A stretch of 64,000 bases of DNA from Nocardiopsis eucommiae (GCA_018388625.1 CP074402.1:1054001-1118000); one strand, 5' to 3'. Counted from the stretch's first letter, positions 9,068 to 18,479 are shown. Notes: generated by a model from the letters alone, not told the origin. A program made the numbers and translations.

Positions 9068-10184
9068 CGGAGCCTGTGCTCCCAGGGGCCGAGGGCACCT
9101 GCTCGGATCGTGTGTGTTCTGCGGTCGGGAGAGACCTCCAGGGTGAACTCCGTCAGCTCGGGCCAGCCCGCCGCGTCGAGTTCGACGTAGGCCTCTCCCA
9201 GTTCCTTGCCGAGGTCGCGGGGACCGGCCCCCGTGGTGGTGCCGTCCGGCCACAGGTGCACCCAGGAATCAGCCGTGCTCAGCGCGATGACCGGGGCGGA
9301 GTCACCGTCCCAGGGGCGTCTTCCCTCCTCAAGACGCAGATCTGGGGCGGCCAGGGTCAGGCGGGTGAGCAGGTCACGGTCGACCAGCTCTCGGGAGCCG
9401 ACAGGGAAGCCACCCACCTGTTCCATCTCCTGGGCGGTCCCCGCGAAGGTGTCTCGGGGAGCCTCTGAGTGCGGTCGCGCATGATCGAGGCATCGCACAG
9501 GAAGTCGCCCCGGAGGGCGTGGGACAGGGCGACAACCGGGGTGGGGCCGTCGTAGTCGTAGGGCGCCCAGGGGAGTACGGCCACGCCCGGAGAGGTGAGG
9601 GAGGTGGTCCACGACTCGGGTACGTGCCTCACCGCGCAGGTGGCGATGACCGAGTCGTAGGCGTCCGCATCGGGGGCGGTGGTTCCGGTGATGACTCGCA
9701 CTCCGGTTCCAAAGAGCCGGGACCGGGCGTGTGCGGCGACGTCGGGGTCGATTTCCAACGAGGTCACGTGCCCGGTGGGTCCGACCAGAGAGGCGAGGAT
9801 CGCGGCGTTCCAGCCGGTCCCGGTACCGATCTCCAGCACCCGCATTCCGGGTTCCACCCCGGCCGCCGCGATCATGTCCGCCATGAGCTGCGGTGCCAAG
9901 GAGGAGGAAGTGGCGATGTTGGACGAGCCGCTGCCCCCGTCATTGGCCTGGATGACCACGGCGTCATCGTCGTAGACGTACGCCGCCCACCGCGCGAGGT
10001 TGGCGGTTCGGTAGAGCGGTAGGCCCTGGCTGCTGGGCCAGACCAGGTCCGGGATGAACCGGTGCCGGGGGTGGTCGGTGAAGGCGGCACGGATCGTGTC
10101 GGTGGTGTCCATTCGGTCGACCAGCCGCGCATGGAGGTTGTCCAGGTTCACGCCGTACCGCTTTCCTTGAGGCACTTTTGCCAT
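9064..10184 (-). CDS. PIMT-like protein methyltransferase (one frameshift)
   Basis: A 373-residue SAM-dependent methyltransferase of the protein-L-isoaspartate O-methyltransferase type. Residues ~65-80 include GLPLYRTANLARW, and the SAM loop VLEIGTGTGWNAAILA is at ~135-150. Beyond the catalytic domain is a ~140-residue extension (EMEQVGGFPVGSRELVDRD, then WVHLWPDGTTTG) absent from housekeeping PIMT. This extended form is known from actinobacterial peptide-modification systems and from genes beside XRE/DUF397 regulators. One base is missing at 9456-9459 (G run on the plus strand). The ATG at 10184 follows a small Cys-containing gene on the same strand, with a hairpin between. The substrate may be that protein; this is inference. 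Confidence 0.82.
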
Positions 10185-10207
10185 GGATGATGTCCGGCCG
10201 TGCGGAT

Positions 10208-10240
10208 GGGCGGCGCCGCGTTGCGAGGACGGCGCCGCCC
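10208..10240 (-). terminator. Hairpin between small gene and methyltransferase gene
   Basis: A perfect 11-base-pair stem (10208-10218 with 10230-10240) and 11-base loop lies between the stop of the 105-residue gene and the methyltransferase start. It has no T run. It may act as a partial terminator or 3' stabiliser, giving more transcript of the first gene than of the second, as in peptide operons. Confidence 0.6.
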
Positions 10241-10258
10241 AACGGCACGGAAGGGGCT

Positions 10259-10576
10259 CTAGCGGACGCGGTAGCTCACCCGCCTCGTCTCGACGACACT
10301 CGCCCCTTCGGGAAGACCGCCCTCGTCGTCGCCCTCCAGGAGGACACGCATCCAGATGTCGCTGTCCTTCCGGTAGGGGTTCAGCCGGTCGAGCCGCTCC
10401 CAGAAGCTGTGCCCGATCGCGACGCAGGAGCACGCGCAGGTCTGCGTGTTGTAGCTCGGAGCCAGCGGTGAGATTCGCCCCGCCAGCGAGATCCCGTTCT
10501 CGTCGGGCTCACCGCCCCGGATGATCTGGATGACCTCGGTGTACAGCTCGACATCAGGCACGAAGGTTGACGCCAT
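10259..10576 (-). CDS. Small Cys-motif protein, possible modified-peptide precursor
   Basis: A 105-residue protein I cannot assign to a family with certainty. The N-terminal half contains an acidic leader-like stretch FVPDVELYTEVIQ, then a Gly/Ser/Pro-rich part with the cluster TQTCACSC around residue 48. The second half is charged (ERLDRLNPYRKDSDIW, then SVVETRRVSYRVR). The leader vaguely recalls FxLD-type lanthipeptide precursors, whose operons carry PIMT-like methyltransferases, but the FxLD motif is not exact and the C-terminal half is too long. No lanthipeptide synthetase or protease gene is nearby. ATG 10576 has GGGAG upstream and shares a regulator-like intergenic region with the divergent XRE gene. 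It may instead be an ordinary small protein. Confidence 0.55.
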   Translation of the reverse strand: MASTFVPDVELYTEVIQIIRGGEPDENGISLAGRISPLAPSYNTQTCACSCVAIGHSFWERLDRLNPYRKDSDIWMRVLLEGDDEGGLPEGASVVETRRVSYRVR

Positions 10577-10638
10577 GGAGTCAGCTCCCTACGTAGAGGA
10601 GGCGACACCCGATATGGGTGTCCCGCTGACTCCAGTAT

Positions 10639-10686
10639 GAACTTGTGCAAAGTCAAGTTCAAGCAGTCGTCTTGATTTTGTTCAAG
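10639..10686. promoter_or_regulatory. Operator-like inverted repeats between divergent genes
   Basis: Two inverted repeats share a CAAG core: GAACTTG-N8-CAAGTTC (10639-10660) and CTTGA-N6-TCAAG (10671-10686). A looser TTCAA/TTGAA pair follows to about 10702. The region is AT-rich against its surroundings and sits between the small Cys gene and the XRE gene, so these are good candidate sites for the XRE regulator on both promoters. Confidence 0.6.
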
Positions 10687-10743
10687 TTATTCTCGTATTG
10701 AAGGTCGGGACTACGATCGAGACACCCCCTAGAAGGAGGATTC

Positions 10744-11601
10744 GTGACAGGAACAGGCCATGCTCCAGGCGTGCGGCGCCGCAGACTGTCCGCTGCCCTG
10801 CGGAGGTTGCGGGCCGAAGCCGGTCTCTCCTCGCCTGAGGTGGCCAAGGAACTTGGCTGGTCCCCCACTAAAGTCACTCGTGCTGAGCGCAACGAGTGGC
10901 GACGTCCGGCCGTGAAGGACGTGGAGGCGATCCTTACGCTCTATGGGGTGAAGGGGGAGGAGCGGGCGCATCTTCTCAGTCTGACTGAGGAAGCTCGCGG
11001 GCGCAGCGATTGGCACAAGTACGCTGACCTCTTCACTGGGCCGCTGCCTGACCTGGAGGCCGAGGCGGTCCGAATCCGCTCGTACGAGGCCTTGCTGATC
11101 CCTGGGCTACTCCAAACTCCCGACTATGCTGCGGCGATCTTCGAGTCCAGTCAGATCGTTCCGCCGGAAAATACCCAGCGCAAGGTGGAGTCTCGAATGG
11201 CCCGCCGAAGCGTCCTCGATGCTCCCAACGGGCCCCGATTCGTCTCTGTCATCGACGAAGCTGCTCTACGCAGGGTGGTCGGCTCACCCAAGGTGATGGT
11301 GGAACAGTTGTGTTTTCTGGCGGGGATGGCCGCGCACTACAAGGTAACCGTGCTGGTGCTGCCGTTCGAGTCGGGAGCTCACCCGGCAGTTGAAGGGGCC
11401 TTCGCACTGCTTGACTTCCCCAGCCCGGAACCGGGGATCGTCAGCATCTCCACAGGGGCGGAATCCCTGTACGTGGAAGACGAGGCGTACGTGGATAGGC
11501 ATACGCTGATCTTCGACGGCATCCACAACCTGGCCTTGGATCCCAAGAAGTCTCTCGACCTCATCGAATCCATCGCCGCCGAATACGACAAGCGAGCCTG
11601 A
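10744..11601 (+). CDS. XRE-family regulator with DUF5753 domain
   Basis: A 285-residue helix-turn-helix regulator. Residues ~12-70 form an XRE domain (LSAALRRLRAEAGLSSPEVAKELG, WSPTKVTRAE), and ~95-280 the DUF5753 sensor domain (YEALLIPGLLQTPDYA; later VLPFESGAHPAVEGAF). This architecture is abundant in Streptomyces and relatives, where it pairs with a DUF397 protein as in the WhiJ and Scr1/Scr2 systems that control development and secondary metabolism. GTG 10744 is preceded by a strong GAAGGAGG. The DUF397 gene starts two bases after its stop, so they are co-translated. CAAG-core repeats in the upstream gap are probable targets. The lower GC of parts of this gene hints at transfer. Family assignment is secure. 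Confidence 0.93.
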   Translation: MTGTGHAPGVRRRRLSAALRRLRAEAGLSSPEVAKELGWSPTKVTRAERNEWRRPAVKDVEAILTLYGVKGEERAHLLSLTEEARGRSDWHKYADLFTGPLPDLEAEAVRIRSYEALLIPGLLQTPDYAAAIFESSQIVPPENTQRKVESRMARRSVLDAPNGPRFVSVIDEAALRRVVGSPKVMVEQLCFLAGMAAHYKVTVLVLPFESGAHPAVEGAFALLDFPSPEPGIVSISTGAESLYVEDEAYVDRHTLIFDGIHNLALDPKKSLDLIESIAAEYDKRA

Positions 11602-11603
11602 TC

Positions 11604-11918
11604 ATGCTTCTGGAGTTCCGCAAGTCCTCCTACTCCGGGCACCAGGACAACTGCGTTGAGGTCGCGCCCATCCTCACCTTCCGCAAGTCCTCCTACTCAT
11701 CCGGCGGGGACAACTGCGTCGAGGTAGCCCAGGTCGCTCCAGCCTTCCGCAAGTCCTCCCACTCCTCCTCCCAGGAAAACTGCGTCGAGGTCGCTGACCT
11801 GCCCACCGGTGCTGCCATCCGTGACTCGAAGAACCCCGACCACGGCTTCCTGCCGATCGGGGCCTCCGAGTGGTCCGCCTTCGCGCAGTTGATCGCCGCT
11901 CGTCCCTCGCTCCTCTGA
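11604..11918 (+). CDS. DUF397 protein with a triplicated signature motif
   Basis: A 104-residue DUF397 protein, the usual partner of XRE-DUF5753 regulators. The family normally has one copy of the W/F-x-KSSYS...NCVEVA element near its N-terminus. Here it occurs three times: FRKSSYSGHQDNCVEVA (~5-21), FRKSSYSSGGDNCVEVA (~26-42) and FRKSSHSSSQENCVEVA (~48-64). After the last copy the normal ending follows (AIRDSKNP, then ASEWSAFAQLI). The copies differ in synonymous and other positions, so they are not an assembly duplication. The gene is translationally coupled to the regulator. Triplication could give several contact sites for DUF5753 partners; that is inference. Confidence 0.92.
   Translation: MLLEFRKSSYSGHQDNCVEVAPILTFRKSSYSSGGDNCVEVAQVAPAFRKSSHSSSQENCVEVADLPTGAAIRDSKNPDHGFLPIGASEWSAFAQLIAARPSLL
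11616..11794 (+). repeat. Three imperfect tandem repeats inside the DUF397 gene
   Basis: Units begin with TTCCGCAAGTCCTCC at about 11616, 11679 and 11745, so the periods are 63 and 66 bases (multiples of three, frame kept). Each encodes one KSSYS...NCVEVA element. Divergence between units suggests an old duplication under selection. Confidence 0.85.
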
Positions 11919-12070
11919 GGTTCACGTTTCAGCGTCCCGGCCCTGGCCCGGGCTGGGACGCCGTCGGGTGTGCCTCGCGCGTCACTCCTGGCCCGGGACA
12001 AGATTCCTTGCCCCCGATGCCCGCCCGGATCACGAACGGTGGGCGTCGCCTCTGCGGGGCTGCGTCGGGC

Positions 12071-12375
12071 TCAGCCGCCGCCGTCGCCCCCTCCGTCCCC
12101 ACCGTCTCCGCTGCTGCCCGTGCCACCGCCACCGCCGCCACCACCGCTCCCGCCGTCGGAGTCCCAGTCCAGCCACGCGTTGAGGGCGGCGAACGCCACC
12201 ACCGTCCCCGAGGCGAGCAGGATCAGGGGAACGAGCGCGGAACCGTCGCCGTCCAACACCCGGCCCAGGAGCCCCCGCCGAGGTAGGCCACGACGGCCAT
12301 CCCGCCGGTCAGACCTGCTGTCAGGGCGAGCACGTCCTTGCCGTCCACGGGGCCTCCAGGGGGCGCGGGGACCAT
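12071..12375 (-). CDS. Small two-helix membrane protein with Gly/Asp tail (one frameshift)
   Basis: A 101-residue protein with two hydrophobic segments (VLALTAGLTGGMAVVAYLGG, and LVPLILLASGTVVAFAALNAW) and a C-terminal tail made almost only of Gly, Ser and Asp after WLDWDSD. Unknown function. The frame needs one extra base at the C run 12272-12276 on the plus strand; the repair joins two helices that otherwise sit in different frames. The ATG at 12375 has only a weak GAGG upstream. The gene is divergent from the HAD gene 100 bases away. Because the tail is low complexity and the start weak, the call is moderate; the two helices in conserved spacing favour a real gene. Confidence 0.55.
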
Positions 12376-12475
12376 CACGGTACGCCTCGGAAGGAGCGGG
12401 AACGGGGGAGTGGCCCCATCCGGCCAGCAGCCGGGTTCGGACTCCGTTTCCTCCCTGAATCGCCCATCCGGCACA

Positions 12476-13222
12476 ATGGTGGCGTCCCCGAACCCCGACG
12501 CCGAGGAGTCAGCCATCAGCCGCCTGGTGCTATGGAACATCGACCTCACCCTCCTCGACGTGGGGCAGGTGATGCGGGCCGCCTACGCCGAGGCCTTCGA
12601 GAAGGTCACGGGCGAGCCGCTGGTCTACCTGACCTCGGCCTCGGGCCGCACCGACTCCGAGATGTTCTTCGAGTTCTGCGCCCGCAACTACGTCGAGCTC
12701 GAACCCGACACCGAGGTCCTGGGCGACTTCCTTGCCGCCCTGGAGGCCTCCTTCGCCTCCCGCCACGAACAGCTCCTGGCCAAGGGCCGGGTCATGCCCG
12801 GCGCCGCCGCCTCCCTCGCCGCCGTGGCCGCGCTGCCGGACACCGTGCAGACCGTGGTGAGCGGCAGCACCCGGGCCAACGCCATCGCCAAGCTGGTGGC
12901 CTTCGGCCTGGACACCCACCTCAACCTCGCGGTGGGCGGGTTCGGCTCCGTCAACTACCCCAAGTCCAGCCTGATCCAGTCCATCAGGCTGCACGCCTCC
13001 GGTGAGGGCGGCCGGGCCTACGCCGAGGACGAGACGGTGTTCGTCACCGGCTCCGCCCCGGACGTGCGCGCGGCCCTGATCGGCGGCGCGATCCCCGTCG
13101 CGGTGCTCAACGGGTCCACGACCGAGGGGCAGTTGCGGGACGCCGGAGCGCAGATCGTGCTCCCGGACCTGAGCGATCCCCGGGCCGTGATGACCGCCGT
13201 CCACCAGGCCACGACGCGGTGA
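12476..13222 (+). CDS. HAD-fold phosphatase-like protein with altered motif I
   Basis: A 248-residue HAD-superfamily protein resembling phosphoglycolate phosphatases. Motif I reads LVLWNIDLTLLD: the first Asp of the usual DxD pair, the phosphate-accepting nucleophile, is Asn. Motif II is TVVSGSTRANA, and motif IV VFVTGSAPDVRAALIGG lacks the acidic pair that normally binds magnesium. Similar WNIDLTL proteins are, as far as I recall, common in actinobacteria, so the change may be family-wide and the protein may not be a phosphatase. ATG 12476 is the most likely start, because upstream sequence is low complexity. It stands alone between a small membrane gene and the glutamate dehydrogenase leader. 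Confidence 0.78.
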   Translation: MVASPNPDAEESAISRLVLWNIDLTLLDVGQVMRAAYAEAFEKVTGEPLVYLTSASGRTDSEMFFEFCARNYVELEPDTEVLGDFLAALEASFASRHEQLLAKGRVMPGAAASLAAVAALPDTVQTVVSGSTRANAIAKLVAFGLDTHLNLAVGGFGSVNYPKSSLIQSIRLHASGEGGRAYAEDETVFVTGSAPDVRAALIGGAIPVAVLNGSTTEGQLRDAGAQIVLPDLSDPRAVMTAVHQATTR

Positions 13223-13277
13223 CCGCACCGGGCACACGGCTCCTCCGGTGTCCGCCGCAATCCAGGTCTTACAGTGC

Positions 13278-13293
13278 GTAACCGTGCTGTAAC
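13278..13293 (+). promoter_or_regulatory. Putative GlnR box upstream of glutamate dehydrogenase
   Basis: GTAAC-N6-GTAAC at 13278-13293 fits the actinobacterial GlnR pattern of two half-sites six bases apart, and TTAC-N5-GTAA overlaps its left edge. It lies about 296 bases before the glutamate dehydrogenase start. Nitrogen control of this gene would make sense. The match is by eye and half-site two departs from the usual GAAAC. Confidence 0.5.
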
Positions 13294-13337
13294 GGTGTTG
13301 GTCCTGTTCTCGTGCGCGAAAAGCAGTAGCCTGGGGT

Positions 13338-13471
13338 CGGTCCCCACTGAGTGGGGGCCGTGCAGAGGCCGGGACAACGACGTCCCGACCTCGTTTGACG
13401 CCACCTGTGCGCACAGGTACCAACCCAACCAACGCCCTCGTGGGATCCTTGCGGCCCAAGGACCTCACGAG
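13338..13471 (+). promoter_or_regulatory. Structured 5' leader with four consecutive hairpins
   Basis: Four stem-loops follow one another upstream of the glutamate dehydrogenase gene: 13338-13347 with 13351-13360 (10 pairs, one G-U); 13365-13375 with 13382-13392 (11 pairs, one mismatch); ACCTGT/ACAGGT at 13403-13418; and CTCGTG/CACGAG at 13437-13471, with an inner TCCTTG/CAAGGA stem. Unpaired linkers are A/C-rich. The density of pairing suggests a cis-acting RNA. It matches no riboswitch I know. Confidence 0.55.
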
Positions 13472-13588
13472 AATTCACAAGCCAGCCACAGAAGTTCACA
13501 GGTCGCTTGACGAGCCACACACGTCACATGACCGGGTGTCCACTTCCGCGCTCGTGCGACGTTGCTCACAAAGGAGTGAGAGATCCCT

Positions 13589-16500
13589 ATGTCCGGGCAA
13601 TCCGACGTCATCCTCCAGAAGCTGCTCAAGGACGCGGCCTCCCGGTGGAGTCCGGGGGACCGACTGAGCCCCGAGGCCGCCGACGCGGTCCGCGCCTTCC
13701 TTCCCCTCTACTACCGGCACACGGACCCCGAGGAGATCAGCGGGCGCAGCCCCGAGCAGATCTGCGGGACCGCCGAGGTCCACCACGCCTTCGGCGCCGA
13801 GCGTGCGCCGGGCCGGGCCAAGGTCCGCGTCCACACGCCGACGCTCGAACGGGACGGCTGGGAACAGCAGACCAGCATCGTCGAGATCGTCACGGACAAC
13901 GCGCCCTTCCTCGTCTCCTCCGTGACCATGGCCCTCAGCGACCTGGGCGCCGGAGTGCGGCTGATCATCCACCCGCAGATGACCGTCGGCCGTGACCTGT
14001 CCGGCCGCCTCATGGAGATCGACCCGGAGATCGGCGGCGAGGGCCTCCTGCCCGTCGACGAGTCGTGGATGCACATCGAGATCGACCGGCAGAGCGACCC
14101 CGAGCGCGTCAAGGAGATCACCACCCGGCTGGAGCGCGTCCTCAACGACGTCCGCTACGCCGACGAGGACTCCGCCAAGATGAGCGACCGGGTCATCCGG
14201 ATCGCCGACGAGCTCTCCGCCTACCCGGACCGCCTGGTCGCCGGCGGCGTCGACCCCCGCGAGATCGGGGAGAGCGTCGACTTCCTGCGCTGGATCGCCT
14301 CGCGCCACTTCACCTTCCTCGGCTACCGCGAGTACGCCCTGGTGACCGACGAGAACGGCGACGACTCCCTGCGCCCCGAGCCCGGCAGCGGCCTGGGCAT
14401 CCTGCGCATGGACCCGTCCGCCTCCACCCGGTTCTCGGCGCTTCCCCCGGAGATCCGCGGCAAGGCCCGCGAGCCCTACCTGCTGGTGCTCACCAAGGCC
14501 AACTCCCGCGCCACCGTCTACCGGCCCAAGTACCTGGACTACATCAGCGTCAAGAAGTTCGACGCCCAGGGCAACATCGTCGGGGAGCGCCGCTTCCTCG
14601 GCCTGTTCTCGTCCCAGGCCAACACCAGCAGCATCGCGCAGATCCCGATCCTGCGCCGCAAGCAGGCCGAGGTCCTGGCCCTGGCCGGGTTCGAGGCCGA
14701 CAGCTACGACGGCAAGGACCTGATCGAGCTCCTGGAGACCTTCCCGCGCGAGGAACTCCTCCAGATCCCCGTGGGCGAGCTCTACAGCATCGTGCGCGGC
14801 GTGCTGCGGCTCCGCGACCGGCGCGGCACCAAGCTGTTCATGCGCCGCGACCCGTACGGCGGCCGCTACATGTCCTGCTTCGTGTACATGCCGCGTGACG
14901 AGTACAGCACCCAGGTGCGCCTCGACATCCAGAAGGTCCTGGCCGACGCCTTCCACGGCGCCACCATGGACCACAACGTGATGATCGGCGCCGCCCCGCT
15001 GGCCCGCCTCTACCTGGTGGCCCGCGCCCAGAGCGGACAGACCCTCGCGGACATCGACCAGGTCGAGCTGGAGGAGAAGGTCCGCCAGGCGGCCCGCTCC
15101 TGGGACGCCGACTTCGACGACGCGCTCGTCGACGAGTTCGGCCCCACCCGCGCCACCACGCTCAAGGAGCGCTACGGCCCCGGGCTCACCGAGGCCTACA
15201 AGATCGACAACGACCCCAGGGTCGCCGCCCGGGACATCCTCCGCATCGAGGAGCTGCTCCAGCGCACCTCCGACGAGGACCGCGAGGGCGAGTTCTCCGC
15301 CAGCCTCCACCAGCCCGAGGGCGCCGCCCCGGGACCTGGCGCTTCCGCCTGGCCCGGATCGGTCAGCCCATCTCGCTCTCCCAGGTCCTGCCGGTCCTGG
15401 AACACCTGGGCGTGGAGGTCGTCGACGAACTGCCCTACGACATCACCGTCGGCGGGGTGGGCCGGGTCTGGATCTACGACTTCGGCCTGGGCCCGCTGGA
15501 GGCCTCCGACCTCTCCCCGGGCCGTCTCAAGGCCCTCTTCGAGGACGCCTTCGACGCCTCCTGGCGCGACCTCGGTGAGTCCGACCGGTTCAACGCCCTG
15601 GTCGTGCGCGCCGGACTCGACTGGCGTCAGCTCACCGTGCTGCGCGCCTACGCCAAGTACCTGCGCCAGACCGGATCGACCTTCACCCCCGACTACCTGG
15701 CCGACGTCCTCGTCGCCAACGTCGGGATCGCCAACCTGCTCGTGGAGCTCTTCGAGGCCCGCTTCGACCCCGACCAGCCCGACGAGGGCCGCGCCGAGCG
15801 CGGCGACGTGATCGTCGGCAAGATCGAGAGCGAGCTGGACGGAGTGGCCAGCCTGGACCACGACCGCATCCTGCGCTCGTTCCTCGCGGTCATCCAGGCC
15901 ACCCTGCGCACCAACCACTACCAGGGCGGCGCCGAGGGGCGCCCCTACCTGGTGCTCAAGCTCAACCCGCAGGAGATCCCGGACCTGCCCCACCCGCGGC
16001 CCCGGTTCGAGATGTACGTGTACTCGCCGCGCGTCGAGGGCGTCCACCTGCGCTTCGGCTCCGTCGCCCGCGGCGGCCTGCGCTGGTCGGACCGGTTCGA
16101 GGACTTCCGCACGGAGATCCTCGGCCTGGTCAAGGCGCAGATGGTCAAGAACTCCGTCATCGTGCCGAGCGGCGCCAAGGGCGGGTTCGTCTGCAAGCGC
16201 CTGCCCGCCGGCGGAGGCCGCGAGGAGGTCATGGCCGAGGTCGTGTCCTGCTACAAGCAGTTCATCAGCGGCCTGCTGGACGTCACCGACAACCTGGTCG
16301 ACGGCCGGGTCGTGCACCCCGAGCGCACCGTGCTGCACGACGGCGACGACTCCTACCTGGTGGTCGCCGCCGACAAGGGCACCGCGACCTTCTCCGACAC
16401 CGCCAACGCGATCTCCGAGGAACGCGGCTTCTGGCTGGGCGACGCCTTCGCCAGCGGCGGCTCCGTGGGCTACGACCACAAGGCCATGGGCATCACCGCC

Positions 16501-18468
16501 CGGGGCGCGTGGGAGTCGGTGAAGTACAACTTCCGCGAGATGGGCGTCAACGTCCAGGAGCAGCCCTTCACCGTCGTCGGCATCGGTGACATGTCCGGTG
16601 ACGTCTTCGGCAACGGCATGCTGCTGTCCCGCAAGATCAAGCTCGTGGCCGCCTTCGACCACCGGCACGTGTTCCTCGACCCGAACCCGGACCCGGCCGT
16701 CTCGTGGACCGAGCGCGAGCGCCTGTTCCGCCTGCCGCGCAGCACCTGGGAGAGCTACGACCCGTCGCTGATCTCCGAGGGCGGCGGCGTGTACCCGCGC
16801 ACCGCGAAGTCCGTCCCGATCACCCCGCAGGTCCGCGAGGTCCTGGGGATCGACGAGGGCGTCACGGCGCTCACCCCGGACGAGCTCATCCGGTGCGTGC
16901 TCACCTCGCCGGTGGACCTGCTGTGGAACGGCGGGATCGGCACCTACGTCAAGGCCAGCGGCCAGACCCACGCGGACGCGGGCGACAAGGCCAACGACCA
17001 GGTGCGGGTGGACGCCACCGAGCTGCGCGTGAAGGTGGTCGGTGAGGGCGGCAACCTGGGCCTGACCCAGCCCGCCCGTATCGAGTTCGCCCGGGAGGGC
17101 GGCCGGGTCAACAGTGACTTCATCGACAACTCCGCCGGTGTGGACACCTCCGACCACGAGGTCAACATCAAGATCATGCTCGACCGCGAGGTGCGGTCCG
17201 GCGAGATGGCCAAGGCCGACCGCGACCAGCTGTTCATCGACATGACCGACGAGGTCGCGTCGCTGGTCCTGGACAACAACTACTCCCAGAACGCCGTCCT
17301 GGCGGCCGCGCGCAAGCAGACCCACGAGATGCTGCACGTCCACGGCCGCTACATGCGTCACCTGGAGCGCACCAAGGTCCTCAAGCGCAAGCAGGAGGAC
17401 CTGCCCTCCGACAAGGCGATCGCCGAGCGCCGTGCCCAGGGCAAGGGGCTGACCGGCCCCGAGTTCGCCACGCTGCTCTCCTACACCAAGATCAGCCTCA
17501 AGGAGCAGATCGGGCTGTCCGACCTGGCCGACGACCCGTACCTGGCGTCGACCCTGACGGACTACTTCCCGACTCCGCTGCGGCTGGACCGCTTCGCCGC
17601 CGGTGTGCAGTCGCACCCGCTGCGCCGCGAGATCATCGTCAACCAGGTGACCAACCAGATGGTCAACCGGTCGGGCACGACCTTCGCGTTCCGCCTCAAC
17701 GAGGAGCTGGGCTCCAGCGCCGCGGACATCACCCGCGCCTACCTGGTCACGCAGGAGATCCTGGGCCTGCGCCAGTACTGGGGCGAGATCGAGGAGCTGG
17801 ACCACGAGATCTCCGTGGACAGCCAGCTGGTGCTGCTGCTGGAGATCCGCAAGCTGGCCGAGCGCTCCGCCCGGTGGCTGCTGCGCAACCGGACCTTCCC
17901 GTTCGACCTCGCCAGCGAGATCGGCTTCTTCGCGGAGGGCGTGGGCGAGGTGCTGCCGCAGCTCCGGGAGCTGCTGCGCGGACGCGACCTGGAGGCCTTC
18001 GAGGAGCGCCGCGACCGGTACACCTCGCTGGGCGTGCCCGAGGACCTCGCGGAGCGCGTCGCCGTGATGGTCCCGGCCTACTCCACTCTGGACCTGGTGG
18101 AGATCGCGCACCGCACCGGCCAGCCGGCCGACCGGGTCGCCAGCCTCTACTTCGAGCTGGCCGACCGGTTCAACATCAGCTGGTGGCGTGAGCGGATCAT
18201 CGACCTGCCCCGGGACGACCGCTGGGGCACGATGGCGCGTTCGGCGCTGCGCGACGACCTGTACTCGGCGCACGCGGACCTCACCAACCGGGTGCTGGAG
18301 TCCGGCGGCGAGGGCTCCAACGAGGAGCTGATCGCCACCTGGGCCGAGCAGAACGAGGACTCGGTGCAGCGCGCCGGGATCACGCTCTCGGAGATCCAGG
18401 AGAACGAGCGCTTCGACCTGGCCACCCTCTCGGTGGCCCTGCGGTCGATCCGCTCGCTGGTCGACTAG
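13589..18468 (+). CDS. gdh: NAD-dependent glutamate dehydrogenase, large (L_180) class (one frameshift)
   Basis: A 1626-residue enzyme that interconverts glutamate with 2-oxoglutarate and ammonia using NAD. Size and layout fit the 180-kDa class: long N-terminal ACT-like and helical regions (SIVEIVTDNAPFLVSSVTMAL at ~95), a catalytic domain with RGGLRWSDRFEDFRTEILGLVKAQMVKN and the lysine-bearing VPSGAKGGFVCK, then a Rossmann domain (VVGIGDMSGDVFGNGML) and a C-terminal helical domain. One C is missing from 15327-15330; adding it gives PGTWRFRLARIGQPISL. ATG 13589 has AAGGAG upstream. In mycobacteria this class is inhibited by GarA; no garA is seen here. The upstream GlnR-like site and hairpin leader point to nitrogen-linked regulation. 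Confidence 0.95.
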
Positions 18469-18479
18469 CCGACCGAGCA

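Noticed and set aside
9064-10576. A complete lanthipeptide operon
   Set aside because: No LanB, LanC, LanM, protease or transporter gene is present, and the small protein lacks an exact FxLD motif; only a weaker hypothesis is retained.
11616-11794. An assembly duplication in the DUF397 gene
   Set aside because: The three units differ at many positions and have different lengths (63 and 66 bases), so they are real diverged repeats.
12071-12160. A repeat array or CRISPR in the Gly/Asp-coding segment
   Set aside because: It is simple triplet-rich low complexity inside one frame, without regular spacers.
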